Shown: piece by piece, positions 13,225 to 26,210 of the stretch | Layout: each line of letters opens with the position of its first letter | How positions within the stretch are numbered: the stretch's first letter is position 1 | Origin: Anopheles merus | Lineage: Eukaryota; Arthropoda; Insecta; Diptera; Culicidae | Direction: 5' to 3' | NCBI RefSeq assembly: GCF_017562075.2 | Contig: NC_054085.1 | Span: 18,833,222-18,897,221, forward strand | Length of the DNA: 64,000 nucleotides | Made by a program: the position numbers and the translations under genes | Notes under the pieces: generated by a model | What the model was told of the DNA's origin: nothing | The model's input: only the letters and a program-made list of their open reading frames with translations | The model's database searches: none

Positions 13225-16207
13225 AGTGCACAAACTTCTTGACTTCCCGACCCCGACGAATGTTCGACCGGGGTGAGCGGTTTTTGCGCCCGGGCTTCTT
13301 AACGCGGAATTTACATATCATTGTTGTCAAAATGGGGTTATTTCGGTATTGGCAGCGGCAATTGCTCGTCTGCTCCGATAACGCCCAAAACGCCCTGGAT
13401 CATCACGCACACACACACACACGCACCCAAACACTTCAATCGAGTTCGAGCCAAAGCCCGTGAGAAGAGCAATAAAACCTTTAATTTTGTACTCGAACAG
13501 CGGCTGTGCTGATGTGTCTAACGATTCCAAAGTTTCGATAAAATGAAATTCCCTTAAAACGATCTCACGGTGGCGCTAAATAAACATTCGGAAAGCAAGG
13601 GAAAGCGGTACGGGGAGGACTGCAATCCAAAAATCGAGCGCAGGTAGGTTCACACTCGAACCACCACACCATACCAAAAAAAAGGATTCATATTCCTTGG
13701 GTGTTAGGACGCTCGGACAGTCGGAGGTATTGGAATGTTGACAACACCATATGGTGAGCATTGGCCTTTTTTTCATTTTTTCACGGTTCAGATTGTCCGT
13801 TTAGATTCTCTTCCAGTATTCAGGTAGTTCCACATCGAAGGGACTCTATACCATTTCCCAATTCCCCATGTTTCCTCATCCCGGGATGTTGGAGTGTAGA
13901 AAACATGTGGCGTAAAACACCTCTCCGGTGCACTCTTCTCCGCAGCCTTTATGGGTTGATAATTGTTTCAGGTTTCACAAAAATTCATAGAAACGAGAAC
14001 CTGCGGTTCTGGGATTTTATACCGATTAGAATCGAGCGCAATAAGAACCCACGGTAGGAGGAGCTCGCCCGTAAAGGACGAGTTTGCTTTTGTTAGAATT
14101 TTCTCACTCTCTCTCGCACACTCTCCCTCCCGACCGGGCAATCCATTCGCCGGGGGCCGCATTAAAAACGGCCACTTATCGACTGGTATTGATTCCTGGG
14201 GTTGCCTTTTTTGTTGTGTGTTTCGTTCGTCGCCGTGTAGAGCACTCTGTTTTTAAATATTCATTCTCACCGCTCGGGCGGCGCCCGTACTGCAGCAGCT
14301 GCACACGGGATGGCCTAGATTGCCGCCCGAGCTTTCTTTTCCAATTTCCAATATCACACTCCCTGGAAATGGTAGGCAACGCAGTTGCACAGCAACGACA
14401 CACTGCAATTTGCTTACCCCTTTCGGACAATTGACAAAGTGTAAAGCCTGGAAGCTCGTGTCACTGCAAGCGAAAATACTCGGTGTTCGGGGGGTAATCA
14501 AGGGATCGATAATAATTCAAACTCTGAATATTGTGTCCACTTTTTGCGAAATGTAAATTGGAGTGCATGGGGAGGTCACCAGCCAACATCCCCAGCAACA
14601 ACAGAACAGACTAGCAGAGCGCGTATTGGAAAAGGATGTTACCATGGAAATGGGTTGGAATGGAATACCGCAGCACCGGCAAGCAAAGCCGGACGAGAAC
14701 TTCTGTCGCCACAAACTTCCTGAACTTCGAAGACCCAAGAATGTCTGGGTCTCGCTGGGAAGCGGACGAGGAATTTGCGGAGGAACGTAATACTACGGCT
14801 ACAAGATATGCAGGCTCGCCGGAAGACAGCTGACACAATTCATTACTTACGGTTGACCGGTAGAACGGTTCCAGCACTCCCCTGTGCCAGAAGGGCGTAT
14901 GGAAAATGCCGTGTGCCGATAAATGAGTGGCAATACCGGTGACGTGATTCATATTTATACGTATGCATGGCGTCGTCCTGATAGTGGCGCGGTTGTGGAG
15001 ACGATGGTTGAGGGTATTATCGTATCATGCCCAAGCATATATACCATCCATTTGCTTCGTGGGGACTGCTCCGGAGCTAGCTGTCAATAGCCCCAACACC
15101 ACTAGTACGCTCGAGTTTTTTCTGGTGAATCAACGGCACTGTCTATCCAGCAAAAGGTGTCTTCGTCGACGACCCACACGCACGGCGGGGGCATATCTTG
15201 TCCGCACAACCGATGTTCTGTGTGTCTCGGATTGTATGTGTGTGCAACACAGGAAAGAGGTGATAAAAACCCTTCATATCGACCGACAGAGCTCCCTATC
15301 ATGCCATACCCTCCATTCCCGGTAACTTCCTATCATTTCGGTACAGGTCCAAGTCGCGAAATGACACATAATCAAAAATGATTGATTTTGTGCCCGCGTC
15401 TAGCGCTCGGCCGTGTCGTCCTCGTTGTGTATGCTTACTGCGGCTCCTCAACCGCATCATGATGTAGCTTATGATCTGACACTATTCCAAGGCCCTCTCG
15501 TCTTCCCTCGTCAGCCGCTTATGTAAGCCCTCCCTGGAATCGATGTGTGTACTAATACCGCGTAGTGCTGGCTGGGCGGGTTCGATTATTAGTATGCAAT
15601 TGTAGTTTGACTGCCTGCGTTATTTTCTTTTTTGCTCACGATAGTTCAATATTGTTGCCTTTTGCTTTATTTTCCATCGGTGCGCAGCTTTTCCTTCGCA
15701 CGCTTAATTGTGCGCAGTTGCAAATGCGTTGCGGGTGTGGGTTTGGAATAAATTGAAACTCACTCGGAGGAAATAAATTGAAATCCGACGACTGCTGTGC
15801 ACATACACATACACCCTGGCTGAATGCGAAAAACAAATGCATTAGTCGTGCCGTGGTGGAAAGTTGTCAGATGTTGAGGGAAATTATACTGTCTGCCTGG
15901 TTCGCTTCGTGTGGCCCGGGGGGAACTGACCAGGGAGTGTGATGACGGCGGGAGCGGGTGACACTTTTTGTCTTTCGCTCCTGTCCGACAGCAGTAAATT
16001 ATTCATACGTTCCATTTTGGCTTTTGAAGTGCTTGTGTGACATGTTCGATTAGGTTTTTTTGTTGTTGTTTGGTTTACCGCTGTAATAATGTGTAAAGGC
16101 ACTCGGGGCAAAGAGATGAACTGGCACATTGGAAGTTGTATGCGCGTATATTACGATCGAAACGTGTACAAATACTATGTTTCAGGAGCGCCATAGACTT
16201 TTTTTTG

Positions 16208-16507
16208 TAGTGATGGGTAAAGTTGGCAAAAATGCGGAGTCCACTCCGATCCGACTCCAATAATTTCGGAATCGACTTCGGAAGATTGACTCCGACGACT
16301 TCGAACGACTCTTAACCACTCCGGACGATTCTGACTCCGAATGACTTCGAACGACTCTGGACGACTCCGGACAATTCCGAACGCCTCCGGACGACTCCAA
16401 CTCCAGGCGGAACTAGTGGTTCGGATTTTCGGAAGTTGGAGTCGGAATCGGGCTAACAACAGCTGGAGTCGGATCGGAGTCGTGGGTGCGCTCTAGTTTT
16501 ATCACTA
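16208..16507 (+). mobile_element. hAT-like MITE copy 1 with GACTCC minisatellite
   Basis: Begins TAGTGATGGGTAAAGTTGG and ends ATCACTA, giving a 7-base terminal inverted repeat (TAGTGAT). The flanking 8-mers are TTTTTTTG (16200-16207) and GTTTTTTG (16508-16515), a near-perfect 8-base target duplication. A short TAGNG-type terminus with an 8-base duplication is characteristic of the hAT superfamily. The interior is a degenerate array of GACTCCGAC / GACTTCGAAC-type units. No transposase ORF is present. The same termini occur in opposite orientation at 26211-26811. Confidence 0.8.
16255..16480. repeat. degenerate GACTCCGA-type minisatellite
   Basis: Tandem short units built on GACTCCGAC, GACTTCGAAC and GACGACTCCGG fill the interior of the hAT-like element. 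In the second half the units appear reverse-complemented (GGAGTCGG), so the element is partly self-complementary and could fold. Confidence 0.75.
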
Positions 16508-16509
16508 GT

Positions 16510-17050
16510 TTTTTGTCCAAAAATTTCCTAAAAAGCTTAAGAATTAATAAATAACTGCTCTAAATGTTACAGTGTAAAACGCTCTGTAAAAAAATCAGAA
16601 CACACTCGTTAACATGACCTCTTTGCCCCTTTTTCCCTATCTACATGTAAAATGCATATAACCAGGGGGACTAGAATGAATTTGCGAAACACGTACAGCA
16701 GGGCTAATTAGAGCATTAAATCGATTTTTTTATTATTATTTTCTTACGTTCTGATGTTTCCAACAGTTAAACATGACATTTAAATTGAAATGACTTTCTA
16801 AAATAAAAATGCATGTCATTAAACTGCAACTCAAATTCCAATAAAAAATCAACACAACACGCTCGCGCGTGTGTATGTGTGTGGGAGCCATTTAACAATC
16901 CCAATTTATATCATCCACCAATCGACGTTTATACAATTTTAATCAGTTTCTTATGAGTTATTTCCAGCTCCCCCTGGGAATCTGTTTTATGGCAATCCTT
17001 TATATATATATTTTTTATAGCTTTTCGCGAACGAATGATGCGTTTTTTCG
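16510..17050. other. AT-rich stretch, nothing identified
   Basis: AT-rich DNA with no visible repeat structure or exon. Confidence 0.45.
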
Positions 17051-18403
17051 CACCGCCGGACCAATGTTTGCACGAAAGTCCGCGCTTTTTACCCGGTTTT
17101 ATTAGCTCATCCAGAGGGGTGAAGATATTTTACGCAATATTCCACACCAATCCTTACCGATTGCTCATCACTTCCATCCGCGCGTTGGCCACTCTGATTC
17201 ATCTCCTCTAGGAGCAAACCATCGATTCTACGCGGCGGAGGTACTCTGCTAACGAGAGAAAGAGAGACGGCCATACGAGCGCGAAACGTTCAAGATTATA
17301 GCTTTTTTTTCATTTGCTTCTCTTGCTACCCGGCCACACAAACCAACCCACGGGGGCGCACATCTGACACGCGGGATGACTGACCTTCCCCTGGCACTGC
17401 TAGGGCTCGTCCCGCACTTTCTCACGCAACCGTCCCACCGGTTGGAGTTGATGGGTTGTTCATAAAATCGCTAATGATTTCCGTTTTGAGTAGGGCGAGC
17501 AATCAATTTCTTTCGTACATTCGGTGTCTTTTTTTTTTAGCTGCTACTTCGTCTTTGTGCTTGCGTCGTGCTGGTTAGGACGCTATGCCATCCCTCTGTC
17601 ACGAACATCTAACACCGGGACCGGGTCTCTGTCCATCTACTACCCCCCCATCATCATCATCGTTGGGGCGCGTGTGCGCGCGCGTCCGTCTGCGGCAGAA
17701 GTGACATAGTTGGAGTTTTATTAGGTTGTTAGCTTGATCGATGGTTTATTGATGTTCTCGGGCTCTCCCCGCTCGTATAGCGTAAGTGTGCTAACTCGGA
17801 TTTCGGTTTTAATTGCACCGGTCCACCTCCCAGACCCAGGCCGGGTCGTGTGTGTACCGTTCGCGTCTAATGTCACCTTGTTCGAACGCTGCGACAGGGA
17901 GCTACGGTTTCCTTTCCAATCAATGTTGGAAGTAGAGCAAACGGGATAGCGAGCATTTTTGGAGAAAGCGTTTATTGGAGTGGATGTTGTACTCCAAATA
18001 CCTACTTTATTACGAGCACAGGAACTTTGTTGCCCAAAGTAGCAGCAACTCTGCAACACTTTAATGGATTGGACGAAATTCTGCAACTGCTCTTCGTTCG
18101 CCTTAAGGATTGGTTTGTCAACTTAAATTACCCAATTATAGTTATTGTCCGCTCACAGCCAACTCATCACTGGAACCATCCCTCCCCCCCGAACCCCCGT
18201 GTGAATCATCTGCACATGGGGATTGTGCAATAATCTTCGCATTACATCGCACTGTGTACGGTGTGGCGGGAACTCCCGTTGCGGTGTGCCGGCTGACGAT
18301 AATAAATGCGAGAAATTTGTTAACTTCAACAAGCTGCTGCTTCTGCTGCCGCTCCTCAGTTGTTGTTGGCTCGTCCGCACCGTGTGGAAGCAGAGCATTT
18401 GCC

Positions 18404-18745
18404 ATGCCCGAGCAAAACAACGCTTGCACAAACATTGCTCCTTGGATGGATGCGACGAGGATGAAACCCCGTTTTGTAGCCGTTTTTAAGCAAAATCCCC
18501 ATTTACCATTCTCTCTGTTGGCGCTGGAACAAGATAATCCCTGCCCGAATGGAAAAGGTTCCGAGCCGAAAGGTCCTGCAACCCGAGAGAGAGCCTGTGG
18601 AAACGGAATTGAAGGTTGGGTGCGCCGGGAAGCGAAAGATACCCAGATCCGGGACGCCATTATTCAACCTGGACAGTACGTAATAACTGGAGCGCAAACG
18701 GTGAGCTTTGACCACCTACCGACGGTGGCAGGGCGCCGGATATGA
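18404..18745 (+). CDS. possible ORF or exon, 113 codons, unknown
   Basis: ATG at 18404 in a GCCATGC context opens a frame to TGA at 18743-18745 (N-terminus MPEQNNACTN). Composition is balanced, with Glu, Asp, Lys, Asn and Gln present and no simple repeats, and codon third positions are mixed with a GC lean. A good splice-donor word, ACG|GTGAGC, occurs in frame near 18699-18707, so this might instead be an exon ending there. The opposite strand is also open over most of the same interval (18142-18660), which weakens the case. I recognise no domain and assign no function. Confidence 0.2.
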   Translation: MPEQNNACTNIAPWMDATRMKPRFVAVFKQNPHLPFSLLALEQDNPCPNGKGSEPKGPATRERACGNGIEGWVRREAKDTQIRDAIIQPGQYVITGAQTVSFDHLPTVAGRRI

Positions 18746-20086
18746 GTGAGTGACATGGCCTGAGATTGATTTCGCTGCAAGGTGAATCCTCTCGCTGCTG
18801 CGGAGCGGACTATATGGCGCCCAGGTGCTGGGTATCTGACCAAGAACTGCTTGGGATCTTGGGGCAAAGGGATGCTAAAGCTATCCTTTTCTGTGGCCGT
18901 GCGTTGGTTCTCGGTCGGTCGGTATAGAAGAGATTATATCCCTACTGCAGCCCACACCCTGATATTGACTCCTCTGCCCCTTTTACGGTAATCCTCTCTC
19001 TCTCTCGCTGTGCGCCTTCGTATCAATCAAATTAATTCAATTTACGTTCACTGTCGCAGCCGGACACACTTTGGCCACGAGCGTCTGGTTGGCGGCGACG
19101 CAGCTCCAATGCTTGGTTTGGCTCCAAAGCTACCCCCAAACCCCCGGGCACGAGTGAGCAGAATTTATTCCGACTGACTGCAACCATTAACACACATGTG
19201 GGCATCACCACCCAGCCAGCGCACCAGAATTGCGCACTATAAACGGGCGCGCGTGTTTGTCTGGCTCATGGTGGTACACCACATGGTTATCGTCGGCTAC
19301 TGGTGGTGTGGTGCTTTCATGCCCTGCGAGAAATCCCGGCACAAATGGTCTTGACACCACCGGATCCGACCGGATCGGTTTTGGCTGGTCGCTGTCGAAT
19401 ATCTCGTAATTACAAAGCACACACACGCATGCACGCAAACACACATTATCGCCTAGTCGGGGCCAGGCTGACGGATGTCTCGAGCAGTCTGACCCGGCTG
19501 GCTGGATGAAACCTTCCGAAGATTTCATCTTTCGGGCGGTCCACTTTCTTGCGTGCTGCATGGGCAAACGGTGTCCCCGGGCTTTCGGGACCGGGCCAGA
19601 GTTCACGTACGGTACAGCAGCAAACGGAGCAACCGAAAGCGGATGCATCGATCCGCCTGCGGCGGCCTAACGTCGCTTCGGAATTCATTAATTTTATCAC
19701 ACTTCCAGAACCACCATTTTCCGGGTGCTGCTGGTGCTGCTACAGCTAGATGTTGTTTGGGTGAACTTTTTCGATCGACAAAACCCCATCCCAACTCATC
19801 CTCACCCGGGTCACGGATGCGTTTGTGTGTGGTTTCTGCAAGAGCGCCTAACCTTGTTGATGTCTGAATTCCTCTTCGCTAGCCACGACTTCTTCACTCC
19901 CAAACCACCACCGCCGCCTCGGTCACACAGAACTGTCACACAGTGATGTGTGGCCGATGGCCAAATATTTATTTGTCTGTTTTTGCCCCCGGGGTTTGGC
20001 TGCAAACGGTCGGCACTATTCCTCCCGCTTCCTGTTTTTATTTGCCTTTTGAGGCGCATTTTCTAGATCAATGCCAATATTGTCTC

Positions 20087-20087
<1 letters not shown>

Positions 20088-20117
<30 letters not shown>
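20088..20117. repeat. poly-C run, 30 bases
   Basis: The longest homopolymer in the window. Such a run is hard to sequence and its exact length should not be trusted. Confidence 0.9.
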
Positions 20118-20118
<1 letters not shown>

Positions 20119-20978
20119 AAACCAGCCACGCCTGGGGTGGTGCGGTTTTTCGTTATGATTTTTGTGCCACCCTGCTACTTGATACCGATCCACAGACCAC
20201 ACACATGCTCTGACACACATACGAATGTGGTTTGTTGTGAAAAACTGTGTGTGTGTGTCTCCAATAGTTAGTGGAAGATTTTTTTCTGGAAAATGAACTG
20301 AGCGAGTCTCTGCGTGGAGAAAAAGTGTACCCAATGGCGATTAATTGTTTGTTTCATTAAAAGCGTTTCACAGGAACACACTCTAATTGCTCACAGTTCA
20401 ATAAATAGTCAGCAAATGTTGCACACAAACAATCAATTCCATGAAATATCAAAATGTAATATCCTAGTTATCCACATTACCAAGAGGTGTAAATTTGGAC
20501 ATGGTTCAATTTGGGCCCAACAGGTTGAGTTGCAAACAGAAAAAGCAATTAAATTGTTACCGAAGATTGCTGGATTGTGATTATAACACAAACGCACGTA
20601 CATCTCCACACCGACAAATCGCTTCTCTTTACTGTTGGCCATAAATAATTGGCCGTTTTGTGGCGATGCCTCTGCCTCGCTGCCGCGAGCGTACCTTTCC
20701 GCGGACATGAGAAAACCGCATCGAATTCCATGCCTCCCCGGGCCTTCCCTTTGTCCTTCCTTTGGCATAAAGGTGAGCTTGGCGCCCACCACCTCCCTCA
20801 TACCCATCCCATCCGGGGGCGGTGCAACATAGTGCAATACCGAAGTTTAATTAGTTTATTAAATTCTTGTTTTCGTTTGTGCGAGAGAAAATACGCGCGC
20901 TCTCGTTATCAGTGGAATGTTAAACCACGCCACCAGGCCACATATACACACACACATATGCGCGAACAAACAAAGTTA

Positions 20979-21001
20979 CACACACACACACACACACACA
21001 A
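20979..21001. repeat. (CA)n microsatellite
   Basis: About eleven CA units, with shorter CA tracts just upstream (20945-20956). Confidence 0.9.
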
Positions 21002-21423
21002 ACATCCAATAGCAATGGTCGTATTATGAATAGTTGTTACCGTGCCAACAACCGGGAAACCACCTTTATGCTGCCGCCCTCGAGTTGTGTTTCTGGGACG
21101 CTTTTGGGAGGGAGTTGGGCGAGGGCGCTTGTGTAGCATAGTTTTGTTCTTCCTCTCCATTATCACTACCGTGTTCGGAGCCCCGGTTCCAAACGACCCC
21201 GAGGCCAGAATCAACAACTTCTGACAGCTCGCTGCTGCTTCGCTTCTGTGTGGTGTGGCCTACATCCGATAGCTATATCGTACGCTACTGCTGCCGCCTG
21301 CTACCTGCATCATTCCCTTTTCCCGTTTTCGTAACACACATTTTTGGAGCCCAGGCACACCAATTACGGCGCCTGCACGTGGGTCCTCTCCGTCGGGCTT
21401 ATGCAATAATGCTCTAGCGACCA

Positions 21424-21443
21424 AGAGAGAGAGAGAGAGAGAG
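21424..21443. repeat. (AG)n microsatellite, GAGA-type
   Basis: Ten AG units followed by a purine-rich GAGAGGGAGAG tail. Confidence 0.9.
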
Positions 21444-22049
21444 TGAGAGGGAGAGCGCGAGAGAAAGCAAGAAAAGCCACTGCATTCCCAGGTACTACTA
21501 CTGCTACTACTAGCCGCGATAATTACAGATCCGAGAGCCGGTCGGATTTGCTCCCGGGGGTTATTTATTTTTTCGGGCTACGATCCAGCTCGACCTGGGG
21601 AGGTGGAAGGTGAGAAGGAAACAAATTGCACATACACAGACATTCTTCACCCAATCCGCCGTCAGCTTATCGAAAGCCGAACTCCATTATCGATTGCATC
21701 GACAGGGAGGAGCGGGCACTGGCTGTGTGTGCAAACGGGAGTGTGGAAAATCTAAATTAATTTATTGCTACTTTGGTGGCTCACACACACACGCGTTCAT
21801 AACTATCCTCACTATATGTTAGCTCTAACATGTGTAACGCTTTTCTCACTTTTTTCTCCTCCCACATTTTGCAGGTGAGCGCTTCCGGAGGTTCGAGAAT
21901 TCCAATCCCAGCCCCTCCAATAATGCCCAATATAGTTCTCGCATTGCACGAATTGTTGCTGCTGATGGATGTAGAGAGATGATGTGAAGGAAAATCGGGT
22001 AGGTCTGTGTATGGGGAGAGGGGGAAATGGGGGGCATTATGGATTGGTA

Positions 22050-24640
22050 TGCAATATTTTCAACTTATGAACCTCCCACCAATTCTCTGGATATGGAATG
22101 CCCTTGGGGGTTGATGTACACACAGTACCATGTAACATCAGAATTGGTAAAAGCGGGTTACAAAGTGTTGCTTCTACGAGGATATTGATTGGGCGGGCGG
22201 ATCAGTTTAACAGGAACTAATAGACGGTATTTCTTTTATTACCTCTTATATGGAACTGGGATGTAAGCATTGATAAACGCTTGCGAGACACCATCTAGCT
22301 CGTGAATATACCTGGATTACCTACTGTTCATCAGAACTTGTGATCTAATGTTCCTGATGTGCTTGGGAAGCTCATCAGGCGCTCATCAGAGGCTGTACAT
22401 ATTGGATTTCAACGAATATTAAAATTTTCATAATCATCATCAGCGTTCTACCCTTTTTTCATATAGATCCCTTTTTCAGGTGTCCAAGGGTCCACACACT
22501 TTGTTGATACCATGGTTAGATCCCACGGCCATATTCCTTGAATTTTTGCACCTACACGCAACGCCCCAGTTAATGATAAGCTCGGGTGCTCTCGCCCGCA
22601 AATTGAATAATGACTAATCAGGCGAGGGTTATTGAAAATTGTTGCTTTCAACTCTCCAATTCAAATCAAATCGTACCCAGCGCACCCAGAGCTACTCGGA
22701 ACGGTTGGGATGGGTGCCATGGGTCAGGAGGGGCAAACGATCGATCACCATTGCGCACTAACCCTGTCATATGTATATGTGTGTGTGTCTGTGCTCTTTT
22801 GCTTGCCCGACTTGCAAATTCGTTCCGGCTGACCAGGTTTTTGCTCCCACCTCACTCATGATTATGCTCCTGGTGTGCTGTTTGACGCGCATGAAGCACA
22901 CACAAATTGATAAGCCCTCCCGCGTGTATGTGTTTCAGCACCATCTCCGCGCTCTTTTGCCGGCCTGCGCTGGGAAAAGGTCCCTGGGCGCTGCATCCAT
23001 CTGATAAAAGCAATCAATCTAAGGTTTTGTGCAAAAGTTTGTTAATTGAAATGACATCGCAGAGCGAGTTCCGCAGCCCGGGATGACTTCATTCCCGGGA
23101 TTGCGTATTGACCGGTCCGGTGCATACATTTGCCTTTACCATTGTACGCCAGCCACTGGCTCTCGTGTGTTGTCTGACGCACCAAATATTGCGCAGGATT
23201 TCCGATTGGGATATTTCCATACCCTACAAAGGGAGGAAATCGGCGAGAGATCAATCACAGTAAGCGGAAAGCATGCAAAACGAGGAACTTTGTGACGGTA
23301 CAGCTTCTGTCCGGGCGTGGTTGCTTTAAATTGAATCTCAAACATTATCAATAAGGCGTAATGAGTTGAAATGGAAAAAAGGCACAAAGGCTGAATTAAT
23401 TTCTTCAATGGTAGATGAAGAAGATTAGCACATGATTCGAGTGGCACAGTTATTGATGTGTTGTCATGTCTCGAAAAATACATTTAAAAGGAAACAGTTA
23501 TTCATCGTTTATTTGACCAGTGGCTTTTCTGGGTACAGCACAGGTGGCTCCATTGTTATCAGATTAATGCCATACGGACAATTTTTGTGATGATTAAGTG
23601 TCATGCCATGGGAAGTGTGTTTGATATTTTCATGAATTGAATTGATTTTCATTTGAATTGTGATTTCAATTTTATTCGTTCAATCGTGTGTGTAACGGGG
23701 AAATGAAATCGTTATTAATAGGAACTCTTGTAACCATTAATATATTAAACTTTGCCTTAATCGTTTGAGTTTTTTATTAAAATTTCCATGAAACACATAT
23801 TGAACACGTTCCACGTATTAGAAACGCTTGACTTTGATATGTCTGTAACGCTTTACCTTTCGGTGCAGTTTGACACGCTCACATTTAAACAAATACTAAT
23901 AAAAACCTGATGTAGTGAAAACCCACAAACAGACATTTACTTTGTCCTGGAAACGTTTGTCTATTTTTGTTGATGTATCTTATTTCTTCCGCATAGTCAT
24001 GGACATGGTTTTTGTCAAAAAGATCCCTCTAATTCTACATCCGCTTACTGTATTTAGTTAATGCTTCTTCCATTATCGAATTTCAGTACAAATTCATCTG
24101 TTAGAGCTATGCTACTGAGCTACTGTGAAACTAAGAGACAATAAGAATTGATTGAATTTGGCCAAATTCATACATGAACACCTAAGGAGGCTCCTGTAGT
24201 GATTCATTTATTTATTGTGGCATTTTCTCACATGTACATCCATATTCCTAATCATAACTGATCTGACACTGGTGTGTTTTGGAATAAGAAAGGGGCCTTA
24301 ACGAAACATTAAGCTTTGATTAGTAAACTTTAAATTTCGGACATTTTTTGAAATTCTCATGTCCTGATTGGTGTATTTAGAGTAATATTTGCGCAACATC
24401 GTGTTTAGAGTCTCTAAGAAGCTTTCAAAACAATGTACCTTAAATTCTGATCGTCGGTTACAAACTCTGTCTCTTGAGCCCCCCATTTCCCAACGATTTA
24501 GACGCTTCTTGTACGTATCATTATGTTCCGGATCTTACATGAGCAACAAGCACGCATTCTAATTTACCTTAAATGCTTTTTGCTTTGCCTTACCCAATAA
24601 AAAAAAGTCAAATCTACGGCCTTAAAACAGGCCTAGTTTT
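22050..24640. other. mostly AT-rich, nothing identified
   Basis: AT-rich unique DNA interrupted by a GC-balanced patch at about 22.6-23.3 kb. I see no inverted repeat, tandem array or credible exon. The frame at 23083-23295 is short and unsupported. Confidence 0.45.
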
Positions 24641-25800
24641 GCATGACCAAATTCATGCCACTAGCAGTAGCAACACGCCACACCGCTGAGTGGTTGTATC
24701 CTCCCTTCAGTGTAAAGGAAGTAGCTTACTCTCTCCTTCCCCGAACACCGGACGGGGCAAGTGCCCTAAGATGGTCGAGAATTAGAAAGCTTGTACCACT
24801 TTCCGTGCGCGTGCGTGACATGCTGAAACAATACACTCCATAGCTCCATATAGCAGAGATGAGTCTCCGAGTGCCGGGTCGGAGAAGAAATTGCGTGTTT
24901 TTGTTTGCCCTTTACCGAGTGCTGTTGAAAGAAGCCGCACTTCGCCGCACTTGTAACTATGCAAAACCCGCTCCTACCATCAAAAAAGGCGCGCGCGCTG
25001 CGCTTTTTATCTGTTGTTTTTATTGTGACGGGCCTGCTCGCTGCTGCTCCCCCTTCCGATACTGTGGCCGGGCTGCTCGCACGATAGCATTAAACACCGT
25101 CGAATCGATGATTATACCGATTGGCCTGATTATTTGACTGAAATGGATTTTCCTAACGGTACACGTACGTGGGGCGGCAGGATAGAAAAGGGTTTCGGCT
25201 CACGGGCACACGGGGTTTTCATCCACTGCCAACAACGAAAGAAGGAAAAAACCCTTCCCTTGCACTCCTGTTGTCTTGTGCGATTTCCATCCTTCAATCG
25301 GTGCGTCGTTGATGGATCGACGAGCGCTTTGCGCACACAAATTGCGCACTTTTCCATCACATTGCATCAGTGGGGTAAGCGGGTGCCGCGAGTAGGCGAA
25401 ACCGATGGCAAAAAAGGCAGCAAAGAACGCACCCAGCTAGGGGAACTTTTCAAAAATTGGCCGCATTCTATGAAGGGACCGGGACCGACTGGAGAAGGGC
25501 GATGCTGTTGTTTGAAATCCGTTCAGCTTCCTTTTTTTGTTTCGTTTGCCCCCGATAGGGGTGGTGTCGAACGCGCCGCGATGATCACGCAATTCAATCG
25601 CGGTACAGCTTAATTTCAATAAATTGTCTACGATGATTATCGGAAACAGCGCGCGCGGGGGCCGTTTGTGGATGCGCTACGGTGTGCGTGCGTTCCGTTC
25701 GCCAAAGAGATTGCCCCTCGGTGCGATGAACCGTCTGCGGCCGATGGGTCATAAATAAACGATTTGTGTTTTGTGCGCCTGAGCAGGGAAAATAAAACCA
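24640..25800. other. GC-balanced sequence, no supported gene
   Basis: A plus-strand frame is open over 25134-25613 (159 codons, opening at or near a non-ATG codon), with some protein-like composition but no splice or start support. It is noted here rather than called. Confidence 0.4.
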
Positions 25801-26205
25801 ATTTCGGGAGGCAATGCTTTGGCCATGTTTTAAAGAATAAAATAATTGAAATGTTTGCTTTAAGAAATAATAAAATTATATTTAGAAAATAACTATCTTT
25901 AGGCAAAATTTACCATGAACTCGGTAGCGTCTGGTATCATAGTAAAAACATATTTTGACATGTTGCTTTAAATTGATTTACTAAAATTTTGGGTGCTCTG
26001 TGATATGCATTCACACGTTCGTTCTGGTCATCCTAAAACTAAACCAAAATTACCAAGAAAGGTGCCTTATAAAATCCTGCACGAATGCCAAATGATTCTT
26101 TAAAACCAAATGATTTAGGTTAAGAAACGAAATTTTAAGAACTGTTCCATCGTTGCTCAATCTTTACGATCGTGGACTGTCTTTGTTCCATATAATGTGC
26201 ATGTG
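25800..26205. other. AT-rich stretch flanking the second hAT-like MITE
   Basis: AT-rich DNA with no further visible structure. Confidence 0.45.
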
Positions 26206-26210
26206 TCAAC

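Larger units (their letters stand above)
12130..16200. other. unique sequence with microsatellites, no gene recognised
   Basis: Contains the (TG)n at 12438-12505, a 14-base G run (13211-13224) and a CA run near 13407-13423. Several frames of 60-140 codons are open on both strands around 12.2-12.7 and 14.2-15.3 kb. They are interrupted by, or encode, simple repeats, or overlap equally good frames on the other strand. Confidence 0.45.
17050..22050. other. unique sequence with simple repeats
   Basis: GC-balanced DNA with a 30-base C run (20088-20117), a CA run (20979-21001) and a GA run (21424-21443). Only the ORF at 18404-18745 is listed separately; the remaining frames are unremarkable. Confidence 0.45.

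Noticed and set aside
14563..14833. Overlapping plus-strand frames with charged residues
   Set aside because: Two different frames on the plus strand and two on the minus strand are equally open here, so no frame can be preferred.
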